DNA of 64,000 nucleotides from Chara braunii (Eukaryota; Streptophyta; Charophyceae; Charales; Characeae), in the NCBI GenBank assembly GCA_003427395.1, contig BFEA01000550.1, positions 292,004 through 356,003 of the forward strand. Reading direction: 5' to 3'. A program made the translations under genes and the position numbers. The notes beneath the pieces are model-generated. The model was not told where the DNA came from. It made no database searches and saw nothing but the letters and a program-made list of their open reading frames with translations. This document shows, one piece after another, positions 12,484 through 23,691 of this stretch (its first letter is position 1; every line of letters begins with the position of its first letter).

Positions 12484-13410
12484 CTGGACTGCCCCAACCC
12501 TAGGGTATGCCCAACATAACATAAACTGTATACGTAATGCATATGACCAGACCGCCCTAACCCTAGGGTACGTCTGACTTCTGCCTAACTGACGACATGA
12601 AGCATAGGACTGGGCTACCCTAACCCTAGGGTGTGCCCAGTCTGCCTTACACAAGGTTACATATGGCATAACATTAGACCATCCCTACCCAGAGGTAGGC
12701 CTAACTTGCCTGAACATAAGTACAAACGACAAAAAGTTGGACCGCCCTAACCCTAGGGTACGTCCAACTTACATCACATCAACGACAAAACCATATCACT
12801 AGGCCGCCCTAACCCTAGGGTACACCTAGTCAGCCATACAACAGTTAATATGACACAAATACTTACACAAACTTTATGTCTTTCCTTCTCTTGTTAGGCA
12901 GTCGATCAGACCTTCCCAACTAATGGAACTTCCGATCCGCCCTCATGTTTAGAAGGAAAAATAAAAACAGGTTTATACTAACTCTCTGTTCCTTAATGTT
13001 ATCATGAGCATACAACTAAACCGCCCTAACCTTAGGGTACGTTCAGCCTGCCCAGTTACCTTCATTTTATTCTTCATCTATTTCATTTTCTTCCTTAGTT
13101 CTACCTGACTTACTAATTGGCTTTCCCTACCTAGGGTGCCCGGTCTGTCAGAAGTATAAGTTCAAAATAATATATTTATCTAGTTTTATACTCTGGTTGA
13201 CCAGTTAATTCATGGCTTATGGCTAAGCCGCCCTAACCCTAGGGTACGCTTAGTCTTATGTCGTTGTCCCCTCAGAAAAAATCTGCACCTCAACTCATTA
13301 AAATAAACACCAGGAATCTGAGCCTTCCCTACCCAGGGTGCCTGTTTTCCTGTTCAGAAACCCTAAAAAAACAGCGACTGATCCATCCTACCCGGGTAGG
13401 ACCAGCCATA
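12484..13410. repeat. Array of hairpins with constant core and changing paired arms
   Basis: At least seven copies of a core close to CCGCCCTAACCCTAGGGTACG (CCCTA pairing TAGGG) are spaced about 40-240 bp apart, near 12484, 12549, 12609, 12739, 12802, 13019 and 13226. The outer arms differ from copy to copy but remain complementary within a copy: CAGAC/GTCTG, GACTGGGC/GCCCAGTC, AAGTTGGAC/GTCCAACTT, CTAGG/CCTAG and CTAAGC/GCTTAG. Looser members with cores such as CCTACCCAGAGGTAGG or CCTACCCGGGTAGG occur at about 12676, 13112, 13321 and 13382. The intervening DNA is not obviously repeated. No protein is encoded. Confidence 0.85.
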
Positions 13411-13499
13411 AAAGGGTCATTCACACAGTCCAACAAACATCAATAAAACATAGCACTGAGTCCACATCCAGCCGGAGGGGCTCAGCCTTGGGTTGACCC

Positions 13500-14770
13500 G
13501 GTCAAACGCATGCAAAACTTTTTTTTTCACCTTCCCCCCAATTTCTTTTGTCTGAATTCCCTCAAAGATTATCTGAACTCTCATATATATATATATGTTT
13601 ATTTAACCTTTCACAAAGCGTGTCCTGACATACATAACAAAATAAAAAATAATAATCCTTCATAGTTATACTCAGATACCCAAAGGAATAACAATTAGGG
13701 GAAGGGATCACACGCGTTCGACGAAGTTATACCTGAAGCTCCTTGCCTCCAGAACCCCGCCTGGGGCTCCGGCAGAGCCCCCGCAATCAGTGGATAGACC
13801 TCCCACAAGGTCTTGCTGCGGTCCTACAGGTTACAATCCCGCCTGCCGCCTTCCTCTCAGAACAAATAGACCAGACTGAGAATAAGAAGGGCAGAATGGG
13901 AGGTTTTAGACGCTCGAGGTACAGGAGGGGGACTGACTCAACTCTCAGGAGAGGGCCTTGTTATCTTCCAGCGCCTGAGGGGCCCGTAATGATGGCCAAG
14001 TAACAACAGCTTGGTCAAACTTCAGTCATACTGTCGACGTCAACCTCCTGGCGACCTCCCAATTCGCAGCACCACCCCTCCTTGCAGTTCAACCACTCCC
14101 CCTACACTACACGTTCTCAGTTCCCCCCAGTCAGCGCCCAACAGCAGCAACAGTTGACTGTGCTACTAACTCGTGGGCTCCCCAACAGTCCTCCCTCTCA
14201 GTCTGTATAAATGCCTCTGACTGTCCACTCGGCTTGATTCATTTGCTGTCACCCTCCTTTACACGCATCTCTCATAGCTCATACCACCCATAGAAATAGG
14301 GAAGAGAGCTCAACCTATCAATCCTTACTACATCAGCCAGGCAGGTCACTCCAACCAAAAATCAAAGCTTCTTGTCTATTTGTTCTTTCCTCCCATACGC
14401 CTGGCTTCCCCACTCGCTCGTCTGCTGTGCTGGGGCCTGCTCACTACTTAGCCCGTACACCCATTACTCACTTGTTATCTGACCCTCTGCTCGGACACAC
14501 AGGTTAGCCGGTAAATTCTCAGATCGATGTTGGCCTCACGCTACTTCCGTCTAAAGTGCATGTAGCGCAGGCAGCGCCTGGACTCCAACTAGGAACATGA
14601 GCAAAAGGGGACTCCCACCTGCAGCAGCGGCCACTGTGGCAATATCCCAGCACGACCTCGATCCTACTGTTGAAGATAACCGCCCCCACAGGAGGGCACC
14701 AACACTATAAGCCAACACCGGCCATCAGGTAAGTCTCCAACAGCGAGGTTGGCCTCACGCCCGTTCCAAT
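13500..14770. other. Intergenic DNA, no recognised gene
   Basis: This holds a T-run, a short AT microsatellite (13573-13590) and moderately GC-rich DNA. An 86-codon plus-strand frame at 13743-14003 is Arg/Pro-rich and matches nothing I know. Nothing else is supported. Confidence 0.4.
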
Positions 14771-14775
14771 GATAG

Positions 14776-15975
14776 GATGAGCAAAATCAGAATGAATCTG
14801 TATCCTGAACACTGAAAGATGCACCGTCGTTATTCCGACGCTTTCTCTCTACACGCATCTCCGCTCCCCTCTTTCCCCGTCAGTCTCCTCCGGTCGTTTT
14901 CCCTTTTTCCCCGATTCCTCACTTACCTCCTTGCCGTTCCTGTTAACGTACCCGGCCGAAAACTCGGCCCGATGCATGCGCAGTCAAGACAGCCTGTCTC
15001 TTATACACATCTAGATGTGTATAAGAGACAGCTACTCCGCTCTCCTTCTTTCCCCGTCAGTCTCCTCCGGTCGTTTTCCCTTTTTCCCCGATTCCTCACT
15101 TACCTCCTTGCCGTTCCTGTTAACGTACCCGGCCGAAAACTCGGCCCGATGCATGCGCAGTCAAGACAGCACTCCGAAACAGGCTGATATTTTTGCGAGA
15201 AAAAATGGCAGTTACGTGGCTACTAACTACCGATGAGATGGCAACATCGGTATGAATCTTCCGCTAAAATATAAAAATATACATTGTCGCTTCACAGCCA
15301 CTTCACCCGTGTACACCGTGGCTCGACTTTCGATTCATCCTGCATCCTCAATTCTGGCGGTACGTATTATTTCCCTCTCGTTCCTTATGCACCCGGTCCT
15401 GATTGTGGTCGGATGCAAATGACAAACGTCAAGGTGAAGAGGCGGTTTTCAGCGAACACATCGACGAAAGGCGTTTCCTCGGCTATCATGAAAACGAGCA
15501 ACAAAACCACCGAGGAGAGGGGTAGCCATGACGCCGACGGGGAACGCAGATCAGCAGTGCTATGGTAACAACTAGCAGCAGCCGGCTCACCCGCTCACCA
15601 AATGTGCAATATAAGAATGAACTTCGCGCTGGAACCTGACCAGGCGCAGAGCTCCATGGCGCAGGGCTACGTACACGACTCTAGCCGACCAGGTGCCCTC
15701 TCTCCCTCTCTCTTTCTCTCTCTCTCTCTTCGTACGACCCCTCCATCATACTCACACGTGCGCTTCGAGCCTATCAGCTATACCGTGATAGCGGATCACT
15801 TAAACAAGGGGCAAGGAAGCCAAGCAGCGACAAAGTACAAAACTCTGTCAAGAACTTCCAACTGCAGGCAGGCCTTCGAGGTCGCTGCCATGATCAGTAC
15901 GAACCACGTGGCCACTACCCAAACACTCCCTATTAACCCAGAGATGAAAATGAATCTCCTGCTATAACACAGGTA
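14776..15975 (+). repeat. Four copies of a dispersed ~45 bp motif
   Basis: A motif close to GCAAAATNAGAATGAATCTT followed by CCGCTAGAAC recurs at about 14776-14822, 15236-15285, 15599-15640 and 15938-15975, with more distant copies at 23151-23205 and 45366-45416. The best copy (45.4 kb) has ATCTTCCGC and GCGGAAAGAT arms that can pair, with AGATACA next to the hairpin. The DNA between copies differs, so this is not a simple tandem array. Identity is unknown; it may be the end of a small mobile element. Confidence 0.6.
14994..15031. other. Tn5 mosaic-end mate-pair junction (assembly artefact)
   Basis: The 38 bp are the 19 bp Tn5 mosaic end CTGTCTCTTATACACATCT joined to its exact complement, which is the circularisation junction of Nextera mate-pair libraries. 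The flanks are near copies of each other (about 14859-14993 and 15035-15169), as expected if one read pair was folded into the contig. In translation it yields the peptide VSYTHLDVYKRQ, which is seen here in an artefactual open frame. Confidence 0.97.
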
Positions 15976-18250
15976 GGTTCATTCTTTTTCATAACACCTA
16001 CCCCGTGCGCAGCCTTTACTGCCCGTAGCCGCCGAGCAGGTGGACAAATTCAAATTCTACTGCGGCCAATGTCTTCAGAATGCACCAAAACCCCAACTTA
16101 GTATCTCCTCGCCTCGCGCTTGATTTCGCTCAGAAACGAGCGAGGTACTTAGTTTTTATTTCCGGCCATATCCATTTCTGAAAACCTTCGCGCGACCTTT
16201 TTTCCCTACTAACTCTTCCTACATTAACTCTCAAGCTATTCTGACTTCAGATCCGAGGTCGCCCTCCCTGAAAACCCCCGGATCGACTCCTTCTTCGCCC
16301 GATTTTATCCCCTATTGGCAAAACTATGCACTCTTTCCCTTTCTTCTTCCGTTCCCTCCATAGCTCCGCGCTGTCACTTTTCTTCACACTGATTAACTTA
16401 CTAACTTTCCGCCTAATCTAACCACGGATTCGGGATTGCACGCCCTTTAGAACCCCTACATAGCACCTGCATTCGCAAGAAACGGTCAGGAATTGACCGA
16501 GTTATCACAACTTGGCGCCCCATCCTTTTCTCCCTCCGCCATAGCTCCACGCACCTATTTCTCTACTAACCTCCTTTTCTGCTACTCTTCTTCTAAAACT
16601 AACACGACCGCTAAACTCGCCCAGCCAAATAGCCTCTGGATTGACTCTTTCCCCGCCCGTTTTCGTCAAGGATCGGGCGGGTTTCACGTTTTTTCCACTC
16701 CCTCCTGCTTCGGCCATAGCTCACGGCTCTCGCATGCATCCGGCGTGGTTTGGCGTCCAGATTCAGCCATTTTCTTTGCTTTCCCTTGGCTGCCTTCGTA
16801 CGCCCCCACTCTCTTACATTCTCGCTATCTTCCGTTCCTCTGTGCTCTCTTCCCCCTGCTCCGCCTTCTTCTCAGCAGCTTCGCGCTCCGTACTTTTGTC
16901 AAAGCTGCGTCCGGTAGACGCCGGTCCGACAGCGCCGAAGCTGCTCCACAGCTTCTGCCATTCAGTGGGGCGCTTCGGAGGGAACAAGCTACAAGAGGCC
17001 CGAGGATCTGTCGCCCCTATACCCAACTCCGACGGACGTTTTGCTCGTCGATATAGCTGCGTGCCCCCACTCTTTGCCTCCCCGTTGGTGCCAAGCTGCG
17101 CGCCAACCCAGACAGACGGCAGGACGGTGGTCATGCAAGTCAAAATCCGTGAAGGAACGTGTTACAACTCACCTGCTTGTCTTTATAGTATTACTAGGAA
17201 CCCCGTAGCAGTCACATCCGTGCTGAGGCCTTCAATGAGGGAACATTTGGGAGTTGCGCCCACTAAATGTGTCATACCTGCTATAGCAGGTTGGCGTTAC
17301 CGGCCAAGGGCCCGATGGTACCATCAGCACCGAGCTTCTTCGACAGTCAGGGCACGCTCACACTAGGTACCAAATCCCCATTTCCCCAAAAAAAAAGGGT
17401 TCCCGGACAGTCACACATGCTGAACATCTGCCCAAATTCTCAAAAGGGGTGACCATTCGTCAGCGGCCTGCGAAGCCGCGGGGGGAGGAAATTTGCGGTG
17501 ACCTCTGGAGGTTACCGCAAATTCTCAAATCTTTTTCTGAATTATCTTGCATTATTGGGAAAAAATGGAAACCCACGATATTAGAGGCCTATCAATTGAC
17601 TAAGACGAATTTTGGGAAACGGTCAGACGTGCGTGTCCCTTTTTTTGGTGCAAACGGCCAGCAGTCAAGACCCCCCCCAAAAAAAAGGGAAAAAGCAGAT
17701 TATAAAAAACGAAAAATTGCATTTCCCTTTTGGGTATCCAGCGTGTGACCGGCGTCCTGCACATGCACCTCGAAGAGCACGATGTAGCGACCTTATCTTT
17801 AGCGTTTTGGGAACGCAGTGTGACCGGCCAGGGCCGCATTTCCTCAAAACGGCCGGGCTTCCCTGTCCCAAACCATTCAGAATTGCAGTATTCTACTCGT
17901 CTGTTCCTCGTGAGCTTGGAACTCAGGTCTGCATTTCAACAGTTCATGGGTGCACCGACTAAGCTATACCGTGTTGGTCTTAGCTAGTGTCGCGAAGCCT
18001 GCTGCGTAAGCCTCAGTGAAGCAGGTCCCGGCGCAGATCTTGGTGGTAGCAACAAATATTCAAGTGAGAATTTTGAAGACCACGGCGGAGAAGGGTTCCA
18101 TGGGAACGACCATGCACAGTCTGCGCCCTCCGCCACTGTGCGATGAGCCGCTCTGCCCCGACCAAGTTTGCCATCTTTCCGGTCCAATGGCGTGCTCACA
18201 CTCAACCCTCTCACAGCAGCTCTCGGTTGGTGTGCTGCGCATCTAGGGTA
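15976..18250. other. GC-richer intergenic DNA, several overlapping open frames
   Basis: Overlapping long frames exist at 16493-17366, but none shows a known domain, they use all frames alike, and composition explains them. Two structural features stand out: the perfect palindrome ACCTGCTATAGCAGGT at 17276-17291, and a 34 nt hairpin at 17490-17523 (AATTTGCGGTGACCTC, TG loop, one G-T mismatch). A CCCGCCCG/CGGGCGGG inverted repeat sits near 16656-16680. Confidence 0.4.
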
Positions 18251-18259
18251 AGCATCACC

Positions 18260-18482
18260 CACCAACTTCCATACACGTTGAACTCCTTGGCCCATATTTC
18301 AAGACGGGCATGATGAAGGAATTTCGCTAGCATCCCGTACGGGTCAGTCAAAAGAGGCGTATGGTCAAGGTCCATGACCGTCATGACGGCTCCTTCGTGG
18401 AGATTGCAACCGCTGGTCTCTTCAGCCCACGCTGGCAGGTACCCCGCAGACAAACTTGGTACCGATGCTGATGCCGCGTCCT
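18260..18482 (-). CDS. Possible coding exon, unrecognised product
   Basis: On the minus strand an open frame of about 74 codons is bounded by an acceptor-like TTTCTAG at about 18483 and a donor-like GGTGATG near 18260. The predicted peptide is not low-complexity and includes LPAWAEETSG, MDLDHTPLLTDPYGM and IWAKEFNVYGSWW, which look like a folded domain with aromatic and acidic motifs. I cannot assign a family. Flanking sequence on both sides holds other open but weaker frames, so the rest of the gene, if there is one, is not visible. It could be chance coding potential in GC-rich DNA. Confidence 0.3.
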
Positions 18483-19300
18483 AGAAACAGGACCGGCATA
18501 ACTAATAAAAATATAATAATAAAAGTAATAACAAAAATATAGGCATGGGCAACCGGTGCTTTTGGGGAAGGGAGACTGTCGGTACCTCTCTCAGTTCCGC
18601 CGACCAGACCCATGGATGAGCCGACAACAAAACCAAGGGGGATAGCCCCGTCGGGCCCTCAACCCCTCAGTATCTTCAATCGATCCAGTGCTCCATCGTC
18701 GCTGGTCGCCGCCTGCGATCCCTGTACCATCGCTTTGAAAGTCCAATGTCGTTACCAATAGTGCTAGTACCCAAGGCTGAGATGGACCACTGCAAAATTC
18801 AATATAAATTGTTGCCGCACGACACGCAGGCCTACCAAAGTACCTCAAGGCTACTCCTTTGCCCACGGACCAAACTCACGACTGTCGACCTATGACGCCC
18901 GCCGCTCATAGGGCCTGGCTCCGTCCACGACCGTCAACCTCCCGCATCTACCGCGTGGAGGTCACCGCTTGCATTCTTCTTTCTCTCGCACACCCCAATC
19001 ACTGCCCAAAGCAACACCACTTTCGATGACGCATGCCGTATGAACGCAGATGTACCATGGTCACTTCAAATAAAAGAAAAACTTTTCATAGTTTTAATCA
19101 AAGCCAAAAATTTTGCCGGCAGAAACGCCGATTCTATGGCATCAAAATAAGAATCATCACGCGCGCTTCAAAATTGTGCGCCCATACACACTTTGCTTCT
19201 AGTCAACCATTTAGTCAGCGTGAACAAAACACAACCACAACTCGTGCAATGTCCTCAAATTTCAAACCAAACCTATTTTCTGTCACTTGCAAAAAAACAG

Positions 19301-19330
19301 GGCGCATACCCTTGTAAGGGTATTCGCGCC
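19301..19330. repeat. Hairpin sharing its core with 6157-6186
   Basis: GGCGC pairs with GCGCC around the core ATACCCTTGTAAGGGTAT, with a 2-nt bulge. The core is identical to that at 6162-6179, while the outer arms are unrelated to those there. It lies immediately upstream of a tRNA-derived SINE-like segment. Confidence 0.85.
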
Positions 19331-19336
19331 GACAAT

Positions 19337-19470
19337 GGCTTTGACCAGTGTGTTAAGGCACTAGCTACGCATGCGCATGAGTGGTAGCTGCCCAGGTTCA
19401 AACCCTGACAGCAGCAGCATCCCGGATCTTGATAATAAATCATCCGGGAGCGGGGCGGGACGGGGCAGCG
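19337..19470 (+). repeat. tRNA-derived SINE-like fragment
   Basis: A-box-like TGTGTTAAGGCACTAGC and B-box-like AGGTTCAAACCCTG lie about 45 bp apart, as in tRNA-Ser/Leu-derived SINEs. The tail (GATCCGGGA-like inverted bases, then GC-rich DNA) is not typed. It is not a functional tRNA gene because no cloverleaf closes around the boxes. Confidence 0.45.
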
Positions 19471-20917
19471 TGGGCACGAGGCGCATGCGTGTGCGTGTGC
19501 GGGGGCCTTGGCCATGGTGCTTACGCGCATGCATAGTGGCAGCAACTCCTTTTTCCGCCACTGTCTCGCTCCCTCGTTGCTGCAAGTTTTTCCCACCGAT
19601 TTTCGCTGCAAAGGGCCGAAAAGCAGCCAAAAAACCCACTGTCAGGTTTTGGCAGTTTTCCCTGCTATGTGGTGTGGTGGGTGGAAGCGGGGAACGTTCC
19701 CCCTCTGATACCAGTGTGGCGGACCCACCAGGTGCGGCGCTCCGCTTGGGATAGAGATGGAGATGGAGGATGAAGGGGGAGCGAGATAGCACAGCGCAGC
19801 TCCGACGCTGGACTTCAATGCACGTACTCCAAAATGTGACAGTGAAGAATGATCTAAAAAACAGACAACAGTTGGGGTATAACCCAACCGACTGACTGGA
19901 CTGGACTGGACTGACTGATACCGACAGAGGTACCGGCCTGGACTGGACTACCCCGAATACAACACAAGCCTATGAAAACAGTTCAAGGGACTGGTCTCAT
20001 AGGTCAACCAGAGGTCCGCTACACAAACATGGCGACGAAGGAAAGGCCACAAACCCTTACGTTCGGGTCGTCAATGAATGCCTTGTACGGTTTGGTTCTC
20101 ATAGGATGCGGGGGCAGATGCTTTCGTAAATCACAACAATTTTATAAGTTTAGATCACGACTGCTCGTAGCATTACAAAACTTTTGTTTGAAGTTTGTAG
20201 TTTTGTTCACATATCATGGCATATGCATACAATTTTCAACTTTCAAATTAAATTCATGCAACACGGTCATATAATTTTAAATAATTATGTACATGATTGC
20301 CATAAGTTGTTCCGTACGCAGTAACCGTTCAACTTGTCAATATTACTTCCTACAAATCCCCAACCTCTTTGTGTGATAATTGCCTAAATTCTTTAGGATA
20401 TCTCTCCTAAGTACCCAAGTTTATGCAATTCACAACTTGTCAATTATTAAGTATTCAGTTCAGTTCTTGTATCCTAAATGTTTATTTGTTAAGAGTAGCC
20501 TTACAAAATTGATCGAGGTGCGATGAAATTCAGAGTTCAACTTTCTTGTTAAGATCTTGAGTTTTAATTTATGACATGTCAATTACGTCTTTCTGGTTCA
20601 CTACTCATATCCTAAGTTTTACTGTAGTCTAAAATTAGGTCGTTTCAACCTAAAATTAATAGCATATGAGTACCAATTAAAAATATAGTGTCATATTTTA
20701 ATAGATAACTTGTTTTGAGGGTCTGGCGGAACCATCCCCTTTGGTTTTTTCGTCGGTCCCGAGCCTGGACCTGACTAACAGGAGTAAGGGAGTGCCAACA
20801 TTCCCTTTCTCGCCTCTCCTCTTCTTATTTGTTTTTTATTTTTTAATATTTATTATCTTGATCAGTCTCATTTTTGGAATACGAGCCCAGTACCGGCTTT
20901 GAGACCAATGACGTGAC

Positions 20918-21060
20918 CAACGAGCCTAACTCAGTTGGTACACTCACAAACTGTTGAAATATAAACTCAAGTTCGAATCCAGATATAGATGCCAGAGTAA
21001 TATAATCCTGAGTTACTTGGGGTTGGTCAGTTCGATGATGATATCTCAAGGTTGTAGCCC
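20918..21060 (+). repeat. tRNA-derived SINE, copy A
   Basis: CTAACTCAGTTGGTA (A box, 20926-20940) and AAGTTCGAATCC (B box, 20969-20980) form a tRNA-like head. The body word GATGATATCTCAAGG at about 21036-21051 is shared with copies at 62359-62480 and 63142-63196. Here the 3' tail is not CT-repeat. Upstream DNA (19560-20900) is AT-rich intergenic sequence with no recognised gene. Confidence 0.7.
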
Positions 21061-21610
21061 TGGCGTGATCCTTTGGGATGTTCCTTAGACTAGCATGGCC
21101 CAGGAGATCTCTTGGTCCGCAACAACTTTCTATCACCGACCTTCCTCTTACAGTTATAATAGCTATCATGCCATTTATACTATGTTCGCTTATGTAGTTT
21201 GCTAAGCTCTACGTGATACTTATACCTGAAACATGCAGGGGGGGGAGGGGTGTGAGCATGATGTTTTTTTTTTAACCCATCTCCATGAACCATTGTCGCC
21301 CTGCCAAAATAAAAACACCCGACGAAGCCCTAACGAGACAACCTTCAACTTCCTCCCCGAGAACGTTATATGTATACATGTTATGATACACATTGGAACC
21401 GTACCGTACCGGATGCATAAATAATCAGGCACAACAACCCGAACAACTGCGTCGACAACAAACACAACATGCCTTCTGCTATACACTCGGAGCGAATCAA
21501 TGCAATGACCCAAGATTTTAAATACTCCCTGACATATGGCTAGCCCGCTTTTCACTGGTTCTTGTTTATCTTTTTTTAGTTCAAAAGAGCACCTCGAACC
21601 AGAAACAAAA

Positions 21611-22430
21611 CATGGCTTCTTCTGTAAATGGTTTGCTCTGGTACATTATCCCAAGCCATTGGCTTGTTTTGAGTATACTGTTGACGGGTCTGCTCGGTAG
21701 AGGAGGCATGTGACCAACATTTGGTGTTTCTTTTTTTTTCTTTTTTTTTTGGGTCAGATAGTACAACTAGTCGTAATAAGGGCCTTGTCACACCACAGTC
21801 GAAAGGTCAAAAAATTCGACGGCTGTCAGAACAAATTCGACAACCTCCATTCGACAGTTTGCCCCCCCTTCGCGACACAGCACTGTAGAGTGCTCGCACT
21901 TGTGAAAGCAAGATGGAAAAAAACGAACGTGCCTGAGGGTACGACAAGCGGCCGTTCATCCCGACCTTACCCCCACTCACCAAAATTCGAAGCGAAGTCG
22001 ACGGCATACTCAAAACATGGTTTTTGTTGTAAATGGTTTGCTCTGGTGCATTATCCTAAGTCATTGGCTTGTTTTGAGTATGCTGCTGACGGGTCTGTTC
22101 GGTCGAGGAGGCATGTGACCAACATGTGGTGTTTCTTTTTTTTCTTTTTTCTTTGGGTCAGATAGGTTTAGGCGGCCAACTGGTCGTAATAAGGGTCTTA
22201 CCACACCATAGTCGAAAGGCCAAAAAATTCGACGGCTGTCAGAACAAATTCGACAACCTCCATTCGACAGTTTTCCCTCCCTTCGCCACACAACACTGTG
22301 GAGTGCACGCACTTGTGAAAGCAAGATGGAAAAAGACGAACGTGCCCAAGGGTACGACACGCATCAGTCCATCCCGACCTTACCCCCACTCACCAAATTT
22401 CGAAGCGAAGTCGACGGCGCAGCCGAGGAG
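21611..22430. repeat. 405 bp tandem duplication
   Basis: Two copies (21611-22015 and 22016-about 22430) start at CATGG and share TTTGCTCTGGT, GGCATGTGACCAACAT, a T/TTTC-run, GTCGTAATAAGGG, and a block containing several TTCGACA words. They differ by a modest number of substitutions. No gene product is recognised. The segment up to about 22860 is ordinary intergenic sequence. Confidence 0.9.
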
Positions 22431-22866
22431 TGTCGAAAGCATCGGAGTAGCAGGCTGGGGATTCAACGAATTTCGACAGGAGGTGTCGAAAAGCATTCTC
22501 TGACAACTTGCAATTTTTTTTCTCGTCTCCGACTTCGACAGCCTGTGTGGCAAAGAGGAACTGGACAGTGGTGCTGTGAGGCCCTAGTCTTGGGGAGGCC
22601 CGCCTCTCACATACGGAAGGGATGTGAGCCACCACTCATCATTTCATAAAACCAAGAAGGATCTACATCTGGTGTTTCCTATTCGGGTAAAATGTGAATG
22701 AAGCAAGCGTCCTTTTTGTTAAACCACCAGCACTTCCTAGAGTCCTGTGCGTTAACAAGCCATGATTTTAGGGAATGTACAGGCCACTAAAGGAGCACCC
22801 AAATTCATCTGACTAGAAACATTTCTACTCTAATTTTTTCTAGGGCCTATAGTTGGGCCAAGTACT

Positions 22867-22973
22867 ACCGTTTTCCCCCGAACATAACGCACCCTAAAAC
22901 TAAATGTATACAAGCTATATTTCCGGCCAGATACAACCAAAATGAGGATGCGTTGTGTTCGGGGGAAAACGGT
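22867..22973. mobile_element. Small foldback/MITE-like element
   Basis: A 25 bp terminal inverted repeat, starting ACCGTTTTCCCCCGAACA, faces its complement (one mismatch) across a 57 bp spacer. Total length is about 107 bp. Neighbouring bases (ACT/GGT) do not give a clear target duplication. It carries no coding sequence. The family is unknown. Confidence 0.55.
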
Positions 22974-23199
22974 GGTGGTTTAACGAACCGGGCCCTTATC
23001 GTCTCCATCTGAACGGTGGGACTCGCATATGTGCCAATGTATGCTCCGAGATACGCCCGTCGTCCTGGCTGCGCCCCCACGCCCCCACGCCCAGCGTGGT
23101 ATTAGTTAGTTCGTCTGATACGTTTCGACAGTGCCGACGCTCCACCTCACCGAATGTGGAAAATAAGAATGTATTTTATGCCTGTAGATTGAAAGATAC

Positions 23200-23653
23200 A
23201 TCGTAATAGTTTTTGCCTTTTGTGTATGTGGTGTATGTGGTGTATGCGGTGAGTAGCGTCAAACGCTTAAGAGTGGACGTCCACGTTCATATCATAGCAT
23301 GTCCCTGTGAATGTGTGTGGGGGGGGGGGGGGNGGTGAAGAGNGGACGTCCACACACATAGCACATAGTATGTTCGCAGCCAGAGGCTGCGCTTACCGCG
23401 ATTGTTCTTTTGTCGTCTTGTGGGGTTTCCTTTTTGGGAAATGTCGTTGACGTTCAATGAGGTTTGTCGGGGTCTTTTCGGGGTTTAGGGAAACGTGCAA
23501 AGGGTGCGGTCACGGCTAGGAGACGGACCGGTAGTGCGAGTGGTCGTGGTAGGCTTTGGGTATTGTACGTCTAGTGGTCGTTTCATTCGGTCGTTCGGGT
23601 TTGTTGTGGACGGCGACTCGGTTTCCTTTTTGGGTGATGAGAAATGGTTTGGG
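23200..23653. other. Intergenic DNA with GT-rich and G-run sequence
   Basis: It contains TGTGTATGTGG repeats, a 20 bp G-run with N at 23333, and the repeated words TGGACGTCCAC near 23273 and 23343. No gene is recognised. Continuity with what follows is uncertain because the mosaic-end junction begins at 23654. Confidence 0.5.
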
Positions 23654-23691
23654 CTGTCTCTTATACACATCTAGATGTGTATAAGAGACAA
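23654..23691. other. Tn5 mosaic-end mate-pair junction (assembly artefact)
   Basis: The same mosaic-end pair as at 14994 is seen, with the last base changed. The sequence to its right restarts exactly as a copy of sequence found again at 24208, so the join to the left flank is not trustworthy. Confidence 0.95.

Noticed and set aside
12484-13410. Interstitial telomere repeats because of CCCTAA
   Set aside because: CCCTAA occurs once per hairpin core with 40-240 bp between, not as a head-to-tail telomeric run.
14819-15236. Protein containing VSYTHLDVYKRQ
   Set aside because: That peptide is the translation of the mate-pair adaptor.
16493-17366. A gene on the plus strand
   Set aside because: Overlapping frames of similar length occur on both strands in GC-rich DNA and none has a recognisable domain or splice structure.
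20918-21000. Functional tRNA gene
   Set aside because: A and B boxes are present but no closing acceptor stem or anticodon arm can be drawn; the sequence continues as a SINE body.
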